From the NCBI GenBank assembly GCA_903847195.1, contig CAINCZ010000178.1:1-14844 (forward strand): 14,844 nt of DNA. Reading direction: 5' to 3'. The first letter of the stretch is position 1. Each line of letters begins with the position of its first letter. Positions 14,763 to 14,844 of the stretch are shown in pieces. A program made the translations under genes and the position numbers. The notes beneath the pieces are model-generated. The model was not told the origin of the DNA. It searched no databases and saw only the letters and a list, made by a program, of their open reading frames with translations. This DNA is from an uncultured Acidobacteriota bacterium. GTDB taxonomy: Bacteria; Acidobacteriota; Terriglobia; Terriglobales; CAINCZ01.

Positions 14763-14794
14763 CCACCCTTTCGCCTGCTCTTGGCGAAGGGTGG
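14763..14794. repeat. palindrome C, REP-like repeat downstream of the methyltransferase
   Basis: Arms CCACCCTTTCGCC (14763-14775) and GGCGAAGGGTGG (14783-14794) pair over 12 bp with one bulged base and a 7-nt loop. Its outer arms resemble the right arm of palindrome A (TTAGGGTGGGG). It lies 74 nt after the methyltransferase stop and is not followed by a T-run on either strand, so it looks more like a dispersed palindromic repeat than an intrinsic terminator. A smaller inverted repeat (AGTTGG/CCAACT, 14712-14717 and 14725-14730) precedes it. Confidence 0.5.
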
Positions 14795-14844
14795 CATTCA
14801 GTAAATTCCCCGGGAAACTAACGACTCAGAAAAGAAATGGTCGG

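Noticed and set aside
1..14844. CRISPR arrays, tRNA genes, insertion sequences, transposase or integrase genes
   Set aside because: I looked for regular direct repeats, T-loop GGTTCGA-type signatures with acceptor stems, and transposase or integrase motifs in intergenic space; none was found.

Overview
The window is GC-rich bacterial chromosome, mostly coding and densely packed. Gene content points to a diderm, probably of the Acidobacteriota. The clues are the cdaA-cdaR-glmM operon beside polA and queA, queuosine synthesis, a lipoprotein plus glutathionylspermidine-synthase-like pair, and dispersed palindromes of the 'CCCATCCTA...TAGGATGGG' kind. The phylum is an inference from this combination and from memory of such genomes; no rRNA body is present to settle it.

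Layout. (1) 1-812: on the minus strand, the leader and promoter region of an rRNA operon. The left edge cuts the first bases of a 16S gene; a boxA-like element, hairpins and a good sigma70-type promoter precede it. No protein gene is credible here. (2) 813-2891: a small minus-strand cupin, divergent from a plus-strand DNA methyltransferase of the beta class with a C-terminal PD-(D/E)XK-like nuclease domain. (3) 2892-3092: two strong palindromes, probably back-to-back terminators between convergent units. (4) 3093-5370, minus: class II aldolase, then a small lipoprotein overlapping by 4 nt an ATP-grasp glutathionylspermidine-synthase-like gene (a ygiB-ygiC-type pair). (5) 5576-9577, plus: queA then polA. 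(6) 12498-9578, minus: cdaA-cdaR-glmM, linking c-di-AMP synthesis to UDP-GlcNAc supply; glmM and polA converge with abutting stop codons. (7) 12688-13635, plus: a haloalkane-dehalogenase-like alpha/beta hydrolase without its nucleophile. (8) 13921-14688, plus: a lower-GC class I SAM methyltransferase, followed by a third palindrome.

The most unusual cross-cutting signal is the start-site architecture. Five transcription units (cupin, DNA methyltransferase, queA, polA, hydrolase) have a -10-like hexamer only 6 to 11 nt before the start codon and no Shine-Dalgarno sequence, which suggests leaderless mRNAs. At least two genes in other positions (glmM inside its operon, and the SAM methyltransferase) have ribosome binding sites. 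Other oddities are a DNA polymerase I with an eroded proofreading domain and the nucleophile-less hydrolase. I do not see a clearly new multi-gene system. The best candidate for unusual biology is the single-chain methyltransferase-nuclease at 1260-2891.
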